A stretch of DNA of 64,000 bases from Paenibacillus dokdonensis (GCF_004916975.1 NZ_STGQ01000001.1:1388993-1452992), one strand, 5' to 3'; numbered from the stretch's first letter, positions 37,636 through 46,698 are shown. Numbers and translations are program-made. The notes: generated from the sequence alone by a model not told the origin.

Positions 37636-37664
37636 TTGGCAAACGTTCCAAAACAAGGTATGAT
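37636..37664 (+). promoter_or_regulatory. Sigma-A promoter for recA
   Basis: TTGGCA (37636-37641), a 17-nt spacer and TATGAT (37659-37664); each box differs from consensus at one base. Confidence 0.85.
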
Positions 37665-37695
37665 ATGATTATAAACGGTGAAGGATGTGAGTTTA

Positions 37696-38757
37696 TTGTC
37701 AGATCGTCGTGCTGCGCTGGAAATAGCGCTTCGTCAGATAGAGAAACAATTCGGTAAAGGTTCAATTATGAAGCTGGGTGAGTCAACTCACATGCAGGTG
37801 GAAGTAATTCCCAGTGGTTCCTTGGCTTTAGATATAGCATTAGGTATAGGTGGTCTTCCTAGAGGCCGTGTTGTTGAAGTGTACGGCCCGGAATCATCCG
37901 GTAAAACGACAGTGGCTCTTCATGCCATTGCTGAAGTTCAAAAGGCAGGCGGACAAGCCGCATTTATAGATGCGGAGCATGCGCTTGACCCGCTTTATGC
38001 GAGCAAGCTTGGAGTTAATATCGACGAGCTGCTGCTTTCCCAGCCGGATACGGGTGAACAGGCGTTGGAAATCGCCGAAGCGCTGGTACGCAGTGGAGCT
38101 GTAGATATTGTTGTTGTGGACTCGGTAGCTGCGCTCGTTCCGAAAGCTGAAATTGAAGGCGAAATGGGCGATTCCCACGTGGGTCTTCAAGCACGTCTGA
38201 TGTCTCAGGCTCTGCGTAAGCTGTCCGGTGCAATTGCGAAATCGAAGACGATTGCAATCTTTATCAACCAGCTTCGTGAGAAGGTTGGGGTAATGTTCGG
38301 TAACCCGGAAACAACGCCTGGCGGTCGTGCCTTGAAATTCTATTCCTCCGTGCGTCTTGATGTACGCCGTATTGAGAGCATTAAGATGGGCAATGATGTC
38401 GTAGGTAACCGTACACGGATCAAGGTTGTAAAGAACAAGGTTGCGCCTCCTTTCAAACAGGCCGAAATTGATATTATGTATGGGGAAGGCATCTCCAAGC
38501 AAGGCAGCATTATCGATATCGGCACGGAACTGGATATTGTGAATAAGAGTGGTGCTTGGTACTCCTATGAAGGCGAACGCCTGGGTCAGGGCCGTGAAAA
38601 TGCCAAGCAGTTTTTGAAAGAGAATACGCAGATTTCCGATGTTATTGAGAATAAAATTCGGGAAGCAAGTAATCTTACAACTACGGTTCCTTCTCCTACG
38701 TCCGGTGAACTGGCAGAAGAAGAGAAGGAAGAGCAGGAACTTCTGGAGCTTGAATAA
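37696..38757 (+). CDS. recA: Recombinase RecA
   Basis: RecA forms filaments on single-stranded DNA, catalyses strand exchange and triggers LexA self-cleavage. The family N-terminus ([21 protein letters not shown]) begins at the TTG at 37696, which has AAGGATGTGAG upstream; an in-frame GTG at 37678 would add six residues without a good ribosome binding site. The protein is 353 residues, with Walker A GPESSGKT at 64-71, the [12 protein letters not shown] loop and an acidic C-terminal tail. Preceded by a LexA box and its own promoter, followed by a terminator. Confidence 0.98.
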   Translation: MSDRRAALEIALRQIEKQFGKGSIMKLGESTHMQVEVIPSGSLALDIALGIGGLPRGRVVEVYGPESSGKTTVALHAIAEVQKAGGQAAFIDAEHALDPLYASKLGVNIDELLLSQPDTGEQALEIAEALVRSGAVDIVVVDSVAALVPKAEIEGEMGDSHVGLQARLMSQALRKLSGAIAKSKTIAIFINQLREKVGVMFGNPETTPGGRALKFYSSVRLDVRRIESIKMGNDVVGNRTRIKVVKNKVAPPFKQAEIDIMYGEGISKQGSIIDIGTELDIVNKSGAWYSYEGERLGQGRENAKQFLKENTQISDVIENKIREASNLTTTVPSPTSGELAEEEKEEQELLELE

Positions 38758-38773
38758 ACGTTAGCCTATTTAG

Positions 38774-38808
38774 AAGGCGTCCTGGGAACCTGTCCAGGGC
38801 GCCTTTTT
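38774..38808 (+). terminator. Rho-independent terminator after recA
   Basis: AAGGCGTCCTGG (38774-38785) pairs with CCAGGGCGCCTT (38794-38805), with one G-U pair, then a T-run to 38808. Confidence 0.92.
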
Positions 38809-38840
38809 CATTAAAAATACAATTGTCAGGGTGTGAGATC

Positions 38841-39569
38841 ATGCAGGAAGAAGATTTGCACAGGGAGCAGGAAATGTCGGAAATCTCTAGTTTCCCTGAT
38901 GATATAGACCTGATAATCACCGCTCTGGAACGCGAGCCGAAGCAGAGGGGACGTTACCTGATTTCATTTGGTGAATACGTTCTGTCCGTACATGAAGATG
39001 TGATGATTAAGTACCGGATGCTGAAAGGCAATGTTTTTACAAAACAAGAGCTTGAGGAAATTGTTCTGGCTGATGAGAAGCAGCGGGCATACGTCCAGGC
39101 GCTTAAGTACCTGGAACGAAAGCAGCGCACACGCAAGGAGCTGGAGGACCGTCTGCGGCAAAAGGAGCTTTCTCAAACGGTCATTGAACAAGCACTTCAG
39201 CGCCTGCAGCAGGAGGGCCTGATTAATGACGAGCTGTACGCGAAGCAGTGGGCTGTACAGCGGGTTTCAAGCCAGCGGAAGGGGAAAGCCTGGGTTAGGC
39301 AGGAGCTGCGTCAGAAGGGTGTCGACAAGGCGCTGATCAGTGAGGCACTCTCTGAAGTAAGTCAAGAACAGGAATATGAAAGCTGTTTAGTTGTAGGAAG
39401 AAAGAAATGGAATCAGACGCGCGGAGAAATCATGGACAGAAAGCGGAAAACGGGTTCTTTTTTAATGAGAAGAGGCTTTTCCGGCGAACAGGTGAGGAAG
39501 GTAATTAATCAATTGATTCGTGAAAATGGTGAAGCGGAAGAGGAAATGGAGCATTTTTCATTTGATTGA
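38841..39569 (+). CDS. recX: Recombination regulator RecX
   Basis: RecX modulates RecA filament growth. The 242-residue protein is rich in charged helices with the repeated three-helix modules of the family: ALKYLERKQRTRKELEDRL, ALQRLQQEGLINDELYA and a C-terminal MRRGFSGEQVRKVI. The ATG at 38841 has GGGTGTGAG just upstream; an ATG at 38874 behind AGGGAG is an equally possible start, giving a shorter N-terminus. It directly follows recA, separated by a terminator, which fits lower expression than recA. Confidence 0.88.
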   Translation: MQEEDLHREQEMSEISSFPDDIDLIITALEREPKQRGRYLISFGEYVLSVHEDVMIKYRMLKGNVFTKQELEEIVLADEKQRAYVQALKYLERKQRTRKELEDRLRQKELSQTVIEQALQRLQQEGLINDELYAKQWAVQRVSSQRKGKAWVRQELRQKGVDKALISEALSEVSQEQEYESCLVVGRKKWNQTRGEIMDRKRKTGSFLMRRGFSGEQVRKVINQLIRENGEAEEEMEHFSFD

Positions 39570-39602
39570 GGTAGAAGCTGACATATTATGAAGTGCACTC
39601 TC

Positions 39603-39632
39603 TTGACAATATCTTTTCACAAATACTAAAAT
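39603..39632 (+). promoter_or_regulatory. Sigma-A promoter for rny
   Basis: Consensus TTGACA (39603-39608), an 18-nt spacer and TAAAAT (39627-39632), giving a leader of about 210 nt. Confidence 0.75.
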
Positions 39633-39638
39633 GAATAT

Positions 39639-39826
39639 GAATCTTGTACCGAAAAGAAACCCTTTTTCCTTCCAAGAAAGGCTCGTTTCTGTAAGATTCA
39701 GTAGCACCAATTCATATGGATAATGCCCGCCATCCGCGGGAGATAAGAATCGTTGATTTGCGATTTGTGTATGATGATGATCGTGTTGAATGAAAAACTG
39801 TAGAAAAATCCCAAGGAATACCTTGG
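39639..39826 (+). promoter_or_regulatory. Structured 5' leader of rny
   Basis: Just after the promoter, 39639-39699 can form a nested stem: GAATCTT/AAGATTC, GAAAC/GTTTC and CCTTT/AAAGG. No T-run follows, so it is not an ordinary terminator. A second perfect hairpin, CCAAGG-AATA-CCTTGG, lies at 39811-39826 shortly before the GGGGGGGTGA ribosome binding site. A role in controlling rny mRNA stability or translation is inferred. Confidence 0.5.
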
Positions 39827-39850
39827 AGGAACCAACGGGGGGGTGAAATT

Positions 39851-41395
39851 ATGCCTACATGGGCGCTATCGATCATTCTCGTTGTTGCCGGATTGTTCTT
39901 GGGGTTCGTGGTTGGATATTTTATTCGCAAATCTCTTGCAGAAGCTAAAATTTCTAGTGCTGAACAAGCTGCATTGCATATTGTCGAAAATGCGAAGAAA
40001 GAAGCTGAAGCACAGAAAAAAGAAACGGTATTGGAAGCCAAGGATGAAATCCACAAAATCCGTACCGAAGCTGAAAAAGACACTCGTGAGCGTCGGAATG
40101 AAATTCAACGGCAGGAAAGACGATTGTTGCAGAAAGAAGAGTCGCTGGATAAAAAGATTGAATCGCTGGAACGTAAAGAAGAACAAGTGGCTAACAAAGA
40201 GAAGCGTATTGAAGAGACACAACAGCAGATTGATCTGATTTATAAAAGCCAGGTCACTGAGTTGGAACGCATCTCCAATCTTTCGATGGAGGATGCAAGA
40301 AGCATTATTTTGAGCAATGTGGAACAGGAAGTACGGCATGAAACCGCTCAAATGATCAAAGACATCGAGCAGCAAGCCAAAGAAGAAGCGGACAAGAAGG
40401 CGCGTGAAATCGTTACTCTTGCCATTCAGCGCTGCGCTGCCGACCATGTGGCTGAAACTACAGTATCTGTAGTGACGTTGCCGAACGAGGAAATGAAAGG
40501 ACGGATTATCGGTCGTGAAGGTCGTAATATCCGTGCACTGGAAACCCTTACTGGTATTGATCTCATTATTGATGATACACCGGAAGCTGTTATTCTATCA
40601 GGATTTGATCCGATCCGCCGGGAAATCGCCCGTACCGCTTTGGAAAAACTGGTATCTGATGGCCGAATTCATCCGGCTCGGATTGAAGAAATGGTGGAAA
40701 AATCACGCAAAGAGGTCGATGAACGCATTCGCGAATATGGCGAACAAGCGACCTTTGAGGTGGGAGTTCACGGTCTGCATCCGGATCTGATCAAGATCCT
40801 GGGCCGTTTGAAATTCCGTACCAGCTATGGCCAGAACGTGCTGAAGCATTCCATGGAGGTTGCTTATCTCACGGGTCTGATGGCCGGAGAGCTTGGAGAA
40901 GACATTGTCCTCGCCAAACGTGCCGGTTTGTTGCATGACATCGGTAAAGCGCTGGATCATGAAGTGGAAGGATCGCACGTTGAAATTGGCGTGGAACTAG
41001 CGAAGAAGTACAAGGAACATCCGGTGGTTATCAACAGTATTGCATCACACCACGGTGATGTTGAAGCAACATCCGTAATCGCTATGCTGGTTGGCGCGGC
41101 AGATGCATTGTCCGCAGCGAGACCAGGAGCACGTCGGGAAACACTCGAAACTTATATCAAACGTCTGGAAAAGCTGGAAGAGATCTCCGAATCCTTCGAG
41201 GGTGTAGAAAAATCGTTCGCGATTCAAGCCGGACGCGAGGTTCGCGTTATGGTACAGCCTGAGAAGATTGATGATGCGGAAGCTTTCCGTCTGGCACGGG
41301 ACATCACGAAAACGATCGAAAATGAACTGGATTATCCAGGACATATTAAAGTTACTGTTATTCGAGAGACCCGGGCGGTTGAATACGCTAAATAA
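39851..41395 (+). CDS. rny: Ribonuclease Y
   Basis: RNase Y is the membrane-bound endonuclease that starts decay of many mRNAs in Firmicutes. The 514-residue protein has an N-terminal membrane helix (about 4-25), a long charged coiled coil (about 30-200), a KH domain (about 205-270, [15 protein letters not shown]) and an HD domain with the catalytic H362-D363 (HDIGKA). ATG at 39851 follows GGGGGGGTGA. The order recA-(recX)-rny-ymdB-spoVS is as in B. subtilis. It acts with PNPase, RNase J and the Y-complex, of which ymcA is also in this window. Confidence 0.97.
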   Translation: MPTWALSIILVVAGLFLGFVVGYFIRKSLAEAKISSAEQAALHIVENAKKEAEAQKKETVLEAKDEIHKIRTEAEKDTRERRNEIQRQERRLLQKEESLDKKIESLERKEEQVANKEKRIEETQQQIDLIYKSQVTELERISNLSMEDARSIILSNVEQEVRHETAQMIKDIEQQAKEEADKKAREIVTLAIQRCAADHVAETTVSVVTLPNEEMKGRIIGREGRNIRALETLTGIDLIIDDTPEAVILSGFDPIRREIARTALEKLVSDGRIHPARIEEMVEKSRKEVDERIREYGEQATFEVGVHGLHPDLIKILGRLKFRTSYGQNVLKHSMEVAYLTGLMAGELGEDIVLAKRAGLLHDIGKALDHEVEGSHVEIGVELAKKYKEHPVVINSIASHHGDVEATSVIAMLVGAADALSAARPGARRETLETYIKRLEKLEEISESFEGVEKSFAIQAGREVRVMVQPEKIDDAEAFRLARDITKTIENELDYPGHIKVTVIRETRAVEYAK

Positions 41396-41401
41396 TGCTA
41401 A

Positions 41402-41439
41402 ATATGAAAAGTGGCCGCTTCAGGGGCCACTTTTCATAT
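41402..41439. terminator. Terminator after rny
   Basis: A perfect 15-bp stem (41402-41416 with 41425-41439). A T-rich tract follows on the plus strand. Confidence 0.85.
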
Positions 41440-41458
41440 TTTAGAAATCAGAAAACAT

Positions 41459-41466
41459 AGGAGGGG
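41459..41466 (+). promoter_or_regulatory. Ribosome binding site that fixes the ymdB ATT start
   Basis: AGGAGGGG stands 6 nt before the ATT at 41473. No ATG, GTG or TTG exists in frame between the upstream stop (41458-41460) and the GTG at 41578, so this site supports initiation at ATT. Confidence 0.75.
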
Positions 41467-41472
41467 AACGTT

Positions 41473-42267
41473 ATTAACGTTTTATTTATTGGAGACATCG
41501 TAGGAAGTGTAGGGAGAAAAGCGTTAAAGGATACACTGCCTTCCCTGAAATCAAAATATAACCCGCATATCATTATTGTGAATGGAGAAAATGCCGCTTC
41601 AGGTAGGGGCATTACCGAATCCATCGCCAAGGATTTTTTTGAATGGGGCGTTCATGGGATTACGATGGGCAACCATACATGGGACAATAAGGAAATTTTT
41701 GATTTCATCGATGATGAGCCGCGGATGGTGCGTCCTGCGAACTTTCCTCCAGGCACACCGGGACTCGGACATACAGTCATCAAGGCGAATGGTAAAGAGC
41801 TCGCTATTATCAATTTGCAGGGGCGGACATTTTTACCGCCAATTGATTGTCCTTTCCGCAAAAGTGATGAAATTATAGATCAGCTGCGCAAGAAGCATAA
41901 GTGCATACTGGTTGATTTTCATGCCGAAGCAACTTCCGAGAAGATTGCAATGGGCTGGCATTTGGACGGACGCGCTTCTATCGTTGTAGGTACACATACT
42001 CATGTGCAGAGCAATGATGACACGATTTTGCCGGGTGGAACGGCTTATTTGACGGATGCTGGCATGGTCGGGCCTAAAGAAGGGATTTTGGGCATGGAAC
42101 GGGAAGCCGTTCTGCGTAAATTCAAGACCCAGCTGCCTGTCCGCTTTCAGGTCGATAATGGAAAATGGCAGCTTCACGGGCTATTTGTCCAGTTGGATGA
42201 TGCCACGGGTAAAGCGAAAAAGATGGAAAAAATCCGTATGCTTGAGGATGACTGGATTATGGACTAA
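41473..42267 (+). CDS. ymdB: YmdB-type metallophosphoesterase with an ATT start codon
   Basis: YmdB is a 264-residue metallophosphoesterase with cyclic-nucleotide phosphodiesterase activity that affects biofilm and developmental gene expression in B. subtilis. Automatic ORF finding would start at the GTG at 41578 and lose 35 residues, including the metal-binding GDIVGS (D8). Read from the ATT at 41473, the protein starts NVLFIGDIVGS, has E39-N40 in NGENAA, the GNHTWDN and HTHVQS motifs, and is exactly 264 residues. AGGAGGGG is 6 nt upstream. Initiation at ATT is known mainly from infC, so this start is unusual; a sequencing error changing ATG to ATT is the main alternative. Confidence 0.9.
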   Translation: MNVLFIGDIVGSVGRKALKDTLPSLKSKYNPHIIIVNGENAASGRGITESIAKDFFEWGVHGITMGNHTWDNKEIFDFIDDEPRMVRPANFPPGTPGLGHTVIKANGKELAIINLQGRTFLPPIDCPFRKSDEIIDQLRKKHKCILVDFHAEATSEKIAMGWHLDGRASIVVGTHTHVQSNDDTILPGGTAYLTDAGMVGPKEGILGMEREAVLRKFKTQLPVRFQVDNGKWQLHGLFVQLDDATGKAKKMEKIRMLEDDWIMD

Positions 42268-42343
42268 GAATCTTCTCTTATAGGGATTGAGAAATGGAAG
42301 CATAAGACTATGGATGTATTTTTCCAGGTAAAATTGACAAAAA

Positions 42344-42370
42344 GAAGGAATTATTTTACCACTCACGAAT
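42344..42370 (+). promoter_or_regulatory. Sigma-H promoter for spoVS
   Basis: GAAGGAATT (42344-42352), an 11-nt spacer and CACGAAT (42364-42370) match the sigma-H pattern RnAGGAwwW / RnnGAAT except for the first -10 base. B. subtilis spoVS is known to be sigma-H dependent. Confidence 0.75.
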
Positions 42371-42423
42371 AACATCTAGTATGTGGAAGCTAACCATCAT
42401 CATTCCCAGGGGAGGTACTTACC

Positions 42424-42684
42424 ATGGAAGTATTAAAAGTTTCAGCAAAGTCCAATCCAAATTCTGTTGCCGGTGCTCTAGCTGGCGTGCTTCGTGAACG
42501 TGGTGCTGCTGAACTGCAGGCAATCGGAGCGGGTGCGCTAAATCAAGCCATTAAAGCGGTTGCCATTGCCCGGGGATTTGTCGCACCAAGTGGGGTTGAT
42601 CTGATCTGTATTCCAGCTTTTACGGATATTAAGATTGATGGGGAAGACCGGACCGCAATCAAGCTGATTGTGGAGCCTAGATGA
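42424..42684 (+). CDS. spoVS: Stage V sporulation protein S
   Basis: SpoVS is an 86-residue Alba-fold protein needed for spore coat completion and engulfment-related events. The sequence matches the family over its whole length (MEVLKVSAKSNPNSVAGALAGVLRERG, GAGALNQAIKAVAIARGFVAPSG, IKLIVEPR). ATG at 42424 follows GGGGAGG. A candidate sigma-H promoter lies upstream and a very long nested hairpin downstream. Confidence 0.97.
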   Translation: MEVLKVSAKSNPNSVAGALAGVLRERGAAELQAIGAGALNQAIKAVAIARGFVAPSGVDLICIPAFTDIKIDGEDRTAIKLIVEPR

Positions 42685-42708
42685 GTTGATAGGCGTTCGT
42701 CGTTGTTG

Positions 42709-42808
42709 AAACCTGTTTATTGATATAAGCTGAATAAAGTCGATTTTTTTGAGGCAGCTAACGCCTTCTGACTTACATTCAGTTTATATGGGATAGACAG
42801 GTTTTTTT
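42709..42808 (+). terminator. 100-nt nested hairpin ending in a T-run after spoVS
   Basis: Successive arms pair from outside in: AAACCTGT (42709-42716) with ACAGGTTT (42797-42804); a 13-nt arm (42723-42735) with 42777-42789; AAGTC (42737-42741) with GACTT (42770-42774); AGGC with GCCT. A run of seven Ts closes it. It would end spoVS transcripts, but it is much longer than a usual terminator and could be a fold-back element. Confidence 0.75.
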
Positions 42809-42861
42809 GCATCTATAGAGGTAAAATGACCGAATCATAACGAAGAAGGGAGAAATGGAAC

Positions 42862-43866
42862 TTGAGTATTCCCGTCATTGATTTTCACTGCGATGCACTG
42901 AGCAAAATGAGGGAGGACACGGGTATAGCCTTTCAGAATGATCCGAAGCTTGATGTCACATATGACCGCTTGCGGCAGGGTGAGGTATCCTTGCAGTGCT
43001 TCGCGATTTATTTGTCCGAGCGTTGGGGGATCCCGCGTTATGAATATATTTTAGATCAGATCGACGTTTTCAAATCAAGAGTCATGACCACCGCAGAGGG
43101 TGTTCGCTGGCTCCGCTGGAAAGAAGATGCGGCTGAATTGCAAAAAGAAATCGGAACGGCAAGCAGGGTGGACAATGCCCGCCAGCTTCCCTGGGGGCTG
43201 CTTTCGGTTGAAGGGGCAGACGGGTTTGAGGGCAGCTTGTTTTATGTGAAAATGTGCTACGAGCTGGGTGTCCGTTTTCTGGGGATCACTTGGAACTATG
43301 CGAACTGGGCAGCAGATGGTGTGCTCGAGAAGCGTAATGGCGGATTCACGGAGAAAGGCAAAAAGCTGATTGATCTGAGTAACGAAATCGGTCTATTGCT
43401 GGATGTTTCCCATTTATCCCCAACTGGATTTTGGGAGCTGACAGAACGGACAGTAAGGCCTTTCATTGCCTCGCATTCAAACGCAAAGTCGATATGCCCG
43501 CATCCGCGGAATTTGACTGATGAACAGATCCGGGCGATCATCGCGATGGATGGACGCATAGGAATGACCTTTGTGCCATGGTTTGTGCGTGAAGGGGGAG
43601 ATGGACCGGTATGTCCAGAGGAGCTGCTGCCCCATATTGAGCATTTTTGCTCGTTGGGTGCGGAGAATAGCCTGATGATCGGATCTGATTTTGACGGGAT
43701 TGATTCATGGATTAAAGATTTGGAGCATCCAGGGCGGTATCCTGATTTCGCTGAGCTGCTGTGCAAGCATTATTCGGAGAGTTTGGTACGGAGCTGGTTT
43801 TCCGGAAACGCTTTGTCCTATCTGAACATCCATCTTCCGGAAAAAGGGGCTGCAGATGCCAAATAG
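42862..43866 (+). CDS. Membrane dipeptidase family (M19) metallopeptidase
   Basis: A 334-residue peptidase-family M19 protein (renal-dipeptidase type), which hydrolyses dipeptides, often with D-residues, using two zinc ions. Metal-ligand motifs: DFHCDAL (H, D near residues 8-10), VEGADG (bridging Glu), SHSNAKSICPHPRNL (two His) and SDFDGID (Asp). It starts at TTG behind AAGGGAG; no signal peptide is seen, so it is cytoplasmic. It lies between spoVS and korA, where B. subtilis has tdh-kbl. Confidence 0.92.
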   Translation: MSIPVIDFHCDALSKMREDTGIAFQNDPKLDVTYDRLRQGEVSLQCFAIYLSERWGIPRYEYILDQIDVFKSRVMTTAEGVRWLRWKEDAAELQKEIGTASRVDNARQLPWGLLSVEGADGFEGSLFYVKMCYELGVRFLGITWNYANWAADGVLEKRNGGFTEKGKKLIDLSNEIGLLLDVSHLSPTGFWELTERTVRPFIASHSNAKSICPHPRNLTDEQIRAIIAMDGRIGMTFVPWFVREGGDGPVCPEELLPHIEHFCSLGAENSLMIGSDFDGIDSWIKDLEHPGRYPDFAELLCKHYSESLVRSWFSGNALSYLNIHLPEKGAADAK

Positions 43867-44034
43867 AGAGGAAGACAGGGGCAAATGCATGATTCATGTC
43901 ACATAAAAAACGCTTGCTATTTGTCCCGGTACCTCATAAACTTTTACATAATTATTAGCCGTACATTTCAAAGTGGTGCCAGGGAACAAGAATATGAGTA
44001 AGGCACGGGTGAACGGGAAGAAGGAGTGGCTTTT

Positions 44035-45789
44035 TTGATCAGTCAATTGTCATGGAAAATAGGTGGACAGCAAGGGGAAGGTGTGGAGAGCACAGACCGT
44101 ATTTTTTCAACGGCTCTCAACCGGCTTGGTTATTATTTGTATGGTTATCGACATTTCTCATCCCGAATTAAAGGTGGACACACCAATAATAAAATCCGTA
44201 TCAGTACACAACCGATTCGCGCAATTGCGGATGATTTGGATATTCTGGTTGCTTTCGACCAGGAAAGCATAGATTTAAATGCGCATGAACTTCGCCCGGG
44301 CGGTGTCGTTATCGCAGATGCTAAATTCGGACCTGCTTTGCCTGATGGAGCGGATGCGCGTCTTTTTCCAGTGCCAATTACGTCCATTGCTGAGGAACTG
44401 GGAACATCTCTGATGAAGAATATGGTTGCATCCGGTGCATCTTGGGCGCTTTTGGGTCTGCCAATGGATGTATTCAATAAAGCGGTTGAAGAAGAATTTG
44501 GACGCAAAGGTGCAGCCGTTGTTGAGAAGAATATCGAAGCCGTGAAAAGCGGTGCCGATTATGTACTCGAACTGGCGGGAGGACCGCTTGAAGACTTCAG
44601 ACTTGAGCCTGCCGACGGCAAGCAGAAGCTGTTCATGATCGGCAACGATGCTATCGGGCTGGGGGCGCTGGCCGCAGGCTGCCGCATTATGAGTGCGTAT
44701 CCGATTACACCGGCTTCGGAGATCATGGAATATTTGATTAAGAAGCTGCCCAAATTCGGCGGTACCGTCGTTCAGACCGAGGATGAAATCGCAGCCATTA
44801 CGATGGCGATTGGTACAAATTACGCAGGAGTCCGCTCCATGACGGCTTCTGCAGGCCCAGGACTGTCGCTCATGATGGAGGCTATCGGTTTGTCGGGTAT
44901 GACCGAAACTCCGGTTGTGATCATTGATACACAGCGTGGAGGGCCTAGTACAGGGCTGCCAACCAAGCAGGAGCAAAGTGATATTAACGCACTGATTCAT
45001 GGTACACATGGAGAGATTCCTAAAGTGGTGCTGGCACCAAGCTCGATCGAGGAATGCTTTTACGATATGATTGAAGCGTTTAATCTGGCGGACAAGTATC
45101 AGCTTCCCGTCATCGTTGTAACGGATCTGCAGTTATCTCTGGGTAAGCAGTCCTGTGAGCTGCTGGATTATGACCGGATCAGCATTGACCGGGGCAAGCT
45201 GGTACCGGAAGCGCCTGAGCTCGAAGCTGGAGGTCTATTCAAGCGCTATGAGCTTACGGAGGATGGAATATCACCAAGAGTATTACCCGGCCAGAAGAAT
45301 GGTATCCACCATGTGACAGGTGTTGAGCATGATGAGAGCGGACGCCCGTCGGAAAGCGCTGTGAACCGGAAGCTAATGATGGATAAACGCCTAGGGAAAA
45401 TGGAGCGGATCAAGGTGGAAAATCCAATCCATGTGGATGCCCCGAATGATAGCCCTGAGCTGTTGATCATCGGAATGGGGTCGACTGGCGGGACCATTAA
45501 GCAAGCGCGTGAAAAGCTTGAAAATGAAGGTATTACGACGAACCAAATGACAATCAGACTGCTGCATCCGTTCCCGGCAGAAGCGGTTAAGCCATATGTG
45601 GAACAAGCTAAGCAGGTTATCGTTCTGGAACATAACGCGACAGGCCAGCTGGCTGATCTGATCAAGCTGCATGTTGGGAGCAGAGAGAAAATAACGAGTG
45701 TGCTGAAATACGACGGCAACCCGTTCCTGCCATCCATCGTGGTTGAAGAATGCAGAAAAGCCTGTCAGGCAAGTAAGGAGCTGGTATAA
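44035..45789 (+). CDS. korA: 2-oxoacid:ferredoxin oxidoreductase, alpha (fused gamma/alpha) subunit
   Basis: Subunit of a two-subunit 2-oxoacid (probably 2-oxoglutarate) ferredoxin oxidoreductase. The 584-residue protein has an N-terminal gamma-type domain (about 1-190; WKIGGQQGEGVEST) and an alpha domain (about 195-575) with SAYPITPASEIM, TEDEIAAI and a transketolase C-terminal-like part. The TTG at 44035 is 8 nt after AAGGAG; the GTG at 44026 touches that site and is less likely. korB follows after 2 nt. Confidence 0.93.
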   Translation: MISQLSWKIGGQQGEGVESTDRIFSTALNRLGYYLYGYRHFSSRIKGGHTNNKIRISTQPIRAIADDLDILVAFDQESIDLNAHELRPGGVVIADAKFGPALPDGADARLFPVPITSIAEELGTSLMKNMVASGASWALLGLPMDVFNKAVEEEFGRKGAAVVEKNIEAVKSGADYVLELAGGPLEDFRLEPADGKQKLFMIGNDAIGLGALAAGCRIMSAYPITPASEIMEYLIKKLPKFGGTVVQTEDEIAAITMAIGTNYAGVRSMTASAGPGLSLMMEAIGLSGMTETPVVIIDTQRGGPSTGLPTKQEQSDINALIHGTHGEIPKVVLAPSSIEECFYDMIEAFNLADKYQLPVIVVTDLQLSLGKQSCELLDYDRISIDRGKLVPEAPELEAGGLFKRYELTEDGISPRVLPGQKNGIHHVTGVEHDESGRPSESAVNRKLMMDKRLGKMERIKVENPIHVDAPNDSPELLIIGMGSTGGTIKQAREKLENEGITTNQMTIRLLHPFPAEAVKPYVEQAKQVIVLEHNATGQLADLIKLHVGSREKITSVLKYDGNPFLPSIVVEECRKACQASKELV

Positions 45790-45791
45790 CT

Positions 45792-46658
45792 ATGGCAACA
45801 TTCAAAGAGTTTCGCAATAATGTCAAACCTAACTGGTGTCCTGGCTGCGGAGACTTTTCCATTCAGGCGGCCATTCAGCGCGCCGCTGCCAATTCCGGTC
45901 TTGAACCTGAACAGTTGGCGGTTATATCGGGGATCGGCTGCTCAGGCCGGATTTCCGGATACATTCATGCGTATGGCTTCCACGGCATTCATGGTCGTTC
46001 GCTTCCCATTGCCCAGGGCGTGAAGCTGGCTAACCGTGATCTGACGGTCATTGCCTCCGGTGGAGACGGAGACGGCTTTGCCATCGGTATGGGGCATACC
46101 ATCCATGCCATCCGCAGAAATATTAATATGACTTATATTGTCATGGATAACCAAATTTACGGTCTGACCAAGGGCCAGACTTCACCGCGAAGCGCAGAAG
46201 GATTCGTGACCAAGAGTACACCGCAGGGCTCCGTAGAGACTACGCTGTCCCCTCTGGAGCTGGCATTGTCGGCTGGTGCTACCTTTGTGGCACAGTCGTT
46301 CTCAAGCGATATTAAACAGCTGACGGCTCTTGTGGAGGAAGCTATTAAACATGAAGGTTTCTCCATCATCAACGTGTTTAGTCCCTGCGTCACGTTCAAC
46401 AAGATCAACACGTATGAATGGTTCAAGGATAACATCGTTTCGCTGGATTCCATTCCGGATTATGATCCATCCAGCCGGATTGCAGCGATGACGACGCTCA
46501 TGGAAACGAACGGAATGGTCACGGGCCTGATCTATCAGGACAAAAACAAGAAGAGCTATGAGAACCTGATCTCCGGTTTCCGGGACGAGCCGCTTGCTCA
46601 GCAGGACCCGTTAATTTCGAGAGAACAATTTGACAATCTTGTAGCGGAATTCAAATAA
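45792..46658 (+). CDS. korB: 2-oxoacid:ferredoxin oxidoreductase, beta subunit
   Basis: The thiamine-diphosphate-binding beta subunit, partner of KorA. The 288-residue protein has WCPGCGD (C16, C19; iron-sulfur ligands), IGCSGRISGY, the Mg-TPP motif GGDGDGFAIG and VMDNQIYGLTKGQTSPRS. ATG at 45792 follows TAAGGAGCTGG inside korA. With KorA it would oxidatively decarboxylate a 2-oxoacid to acyl-CoA, reducing ferredoxin; the substrate cannot be fixed from sequence alone. A terminator follows. Confidence 0.94.
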   Translation: MATFKEFRNNVKPNWCPGCGDFSIQAAIQRAAANSGLEPEQLAVISGIGCSGRISGYIHAYGFHGIHGRSLPIAQGVKLANRDLTVIASGGDGDGFAIGMGHTIHAIRRNINMTYIVMDNQIYGLTKGQTSPRSAEGFVTKSTPQGSVETTLSPLELALSAGATFVAQSFSSDIKQLTALVEEAIKHEGFSIINVFSPCVTFNKINTYEWFKDNIVSLDSIPDYDPSSRIAAMTTLMETNGMVTGLIYQDKNKKSYENLISGFRDEPLAQQDPLISREQFDNLVAEFK

Positions 46659-46664
46659 TAGCTG

Positions 46665-46698
46665 AAAAGGTGCCCGCAATTGCGGTAGCGCCTTTTTA
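46665..46698 (+). terminator. Rho-independent terminator after korB
   Basis: AAAAGGTGC pairs with GCGCCTTTT around the perfect palindrome CCGCAATTGCGG (46674-46685), ending in five Ts. Confidence 0.88.

Noticed and set aside
41578..42267. GTG at 41578 as the start of ymdB
   Set aside because: It would remove the first metal-binding motif (GDIVGS) and has no ribosome binding site; the conserved protein begins at 41473.
43296..43766. 156-codon minus-strand frame within the dipeptidase gene
   Set aside because: It lies fully inside the M19 dipeptidase frame, which has all metal-ligand motifs; no ribosome binding site and no recognisable domain.
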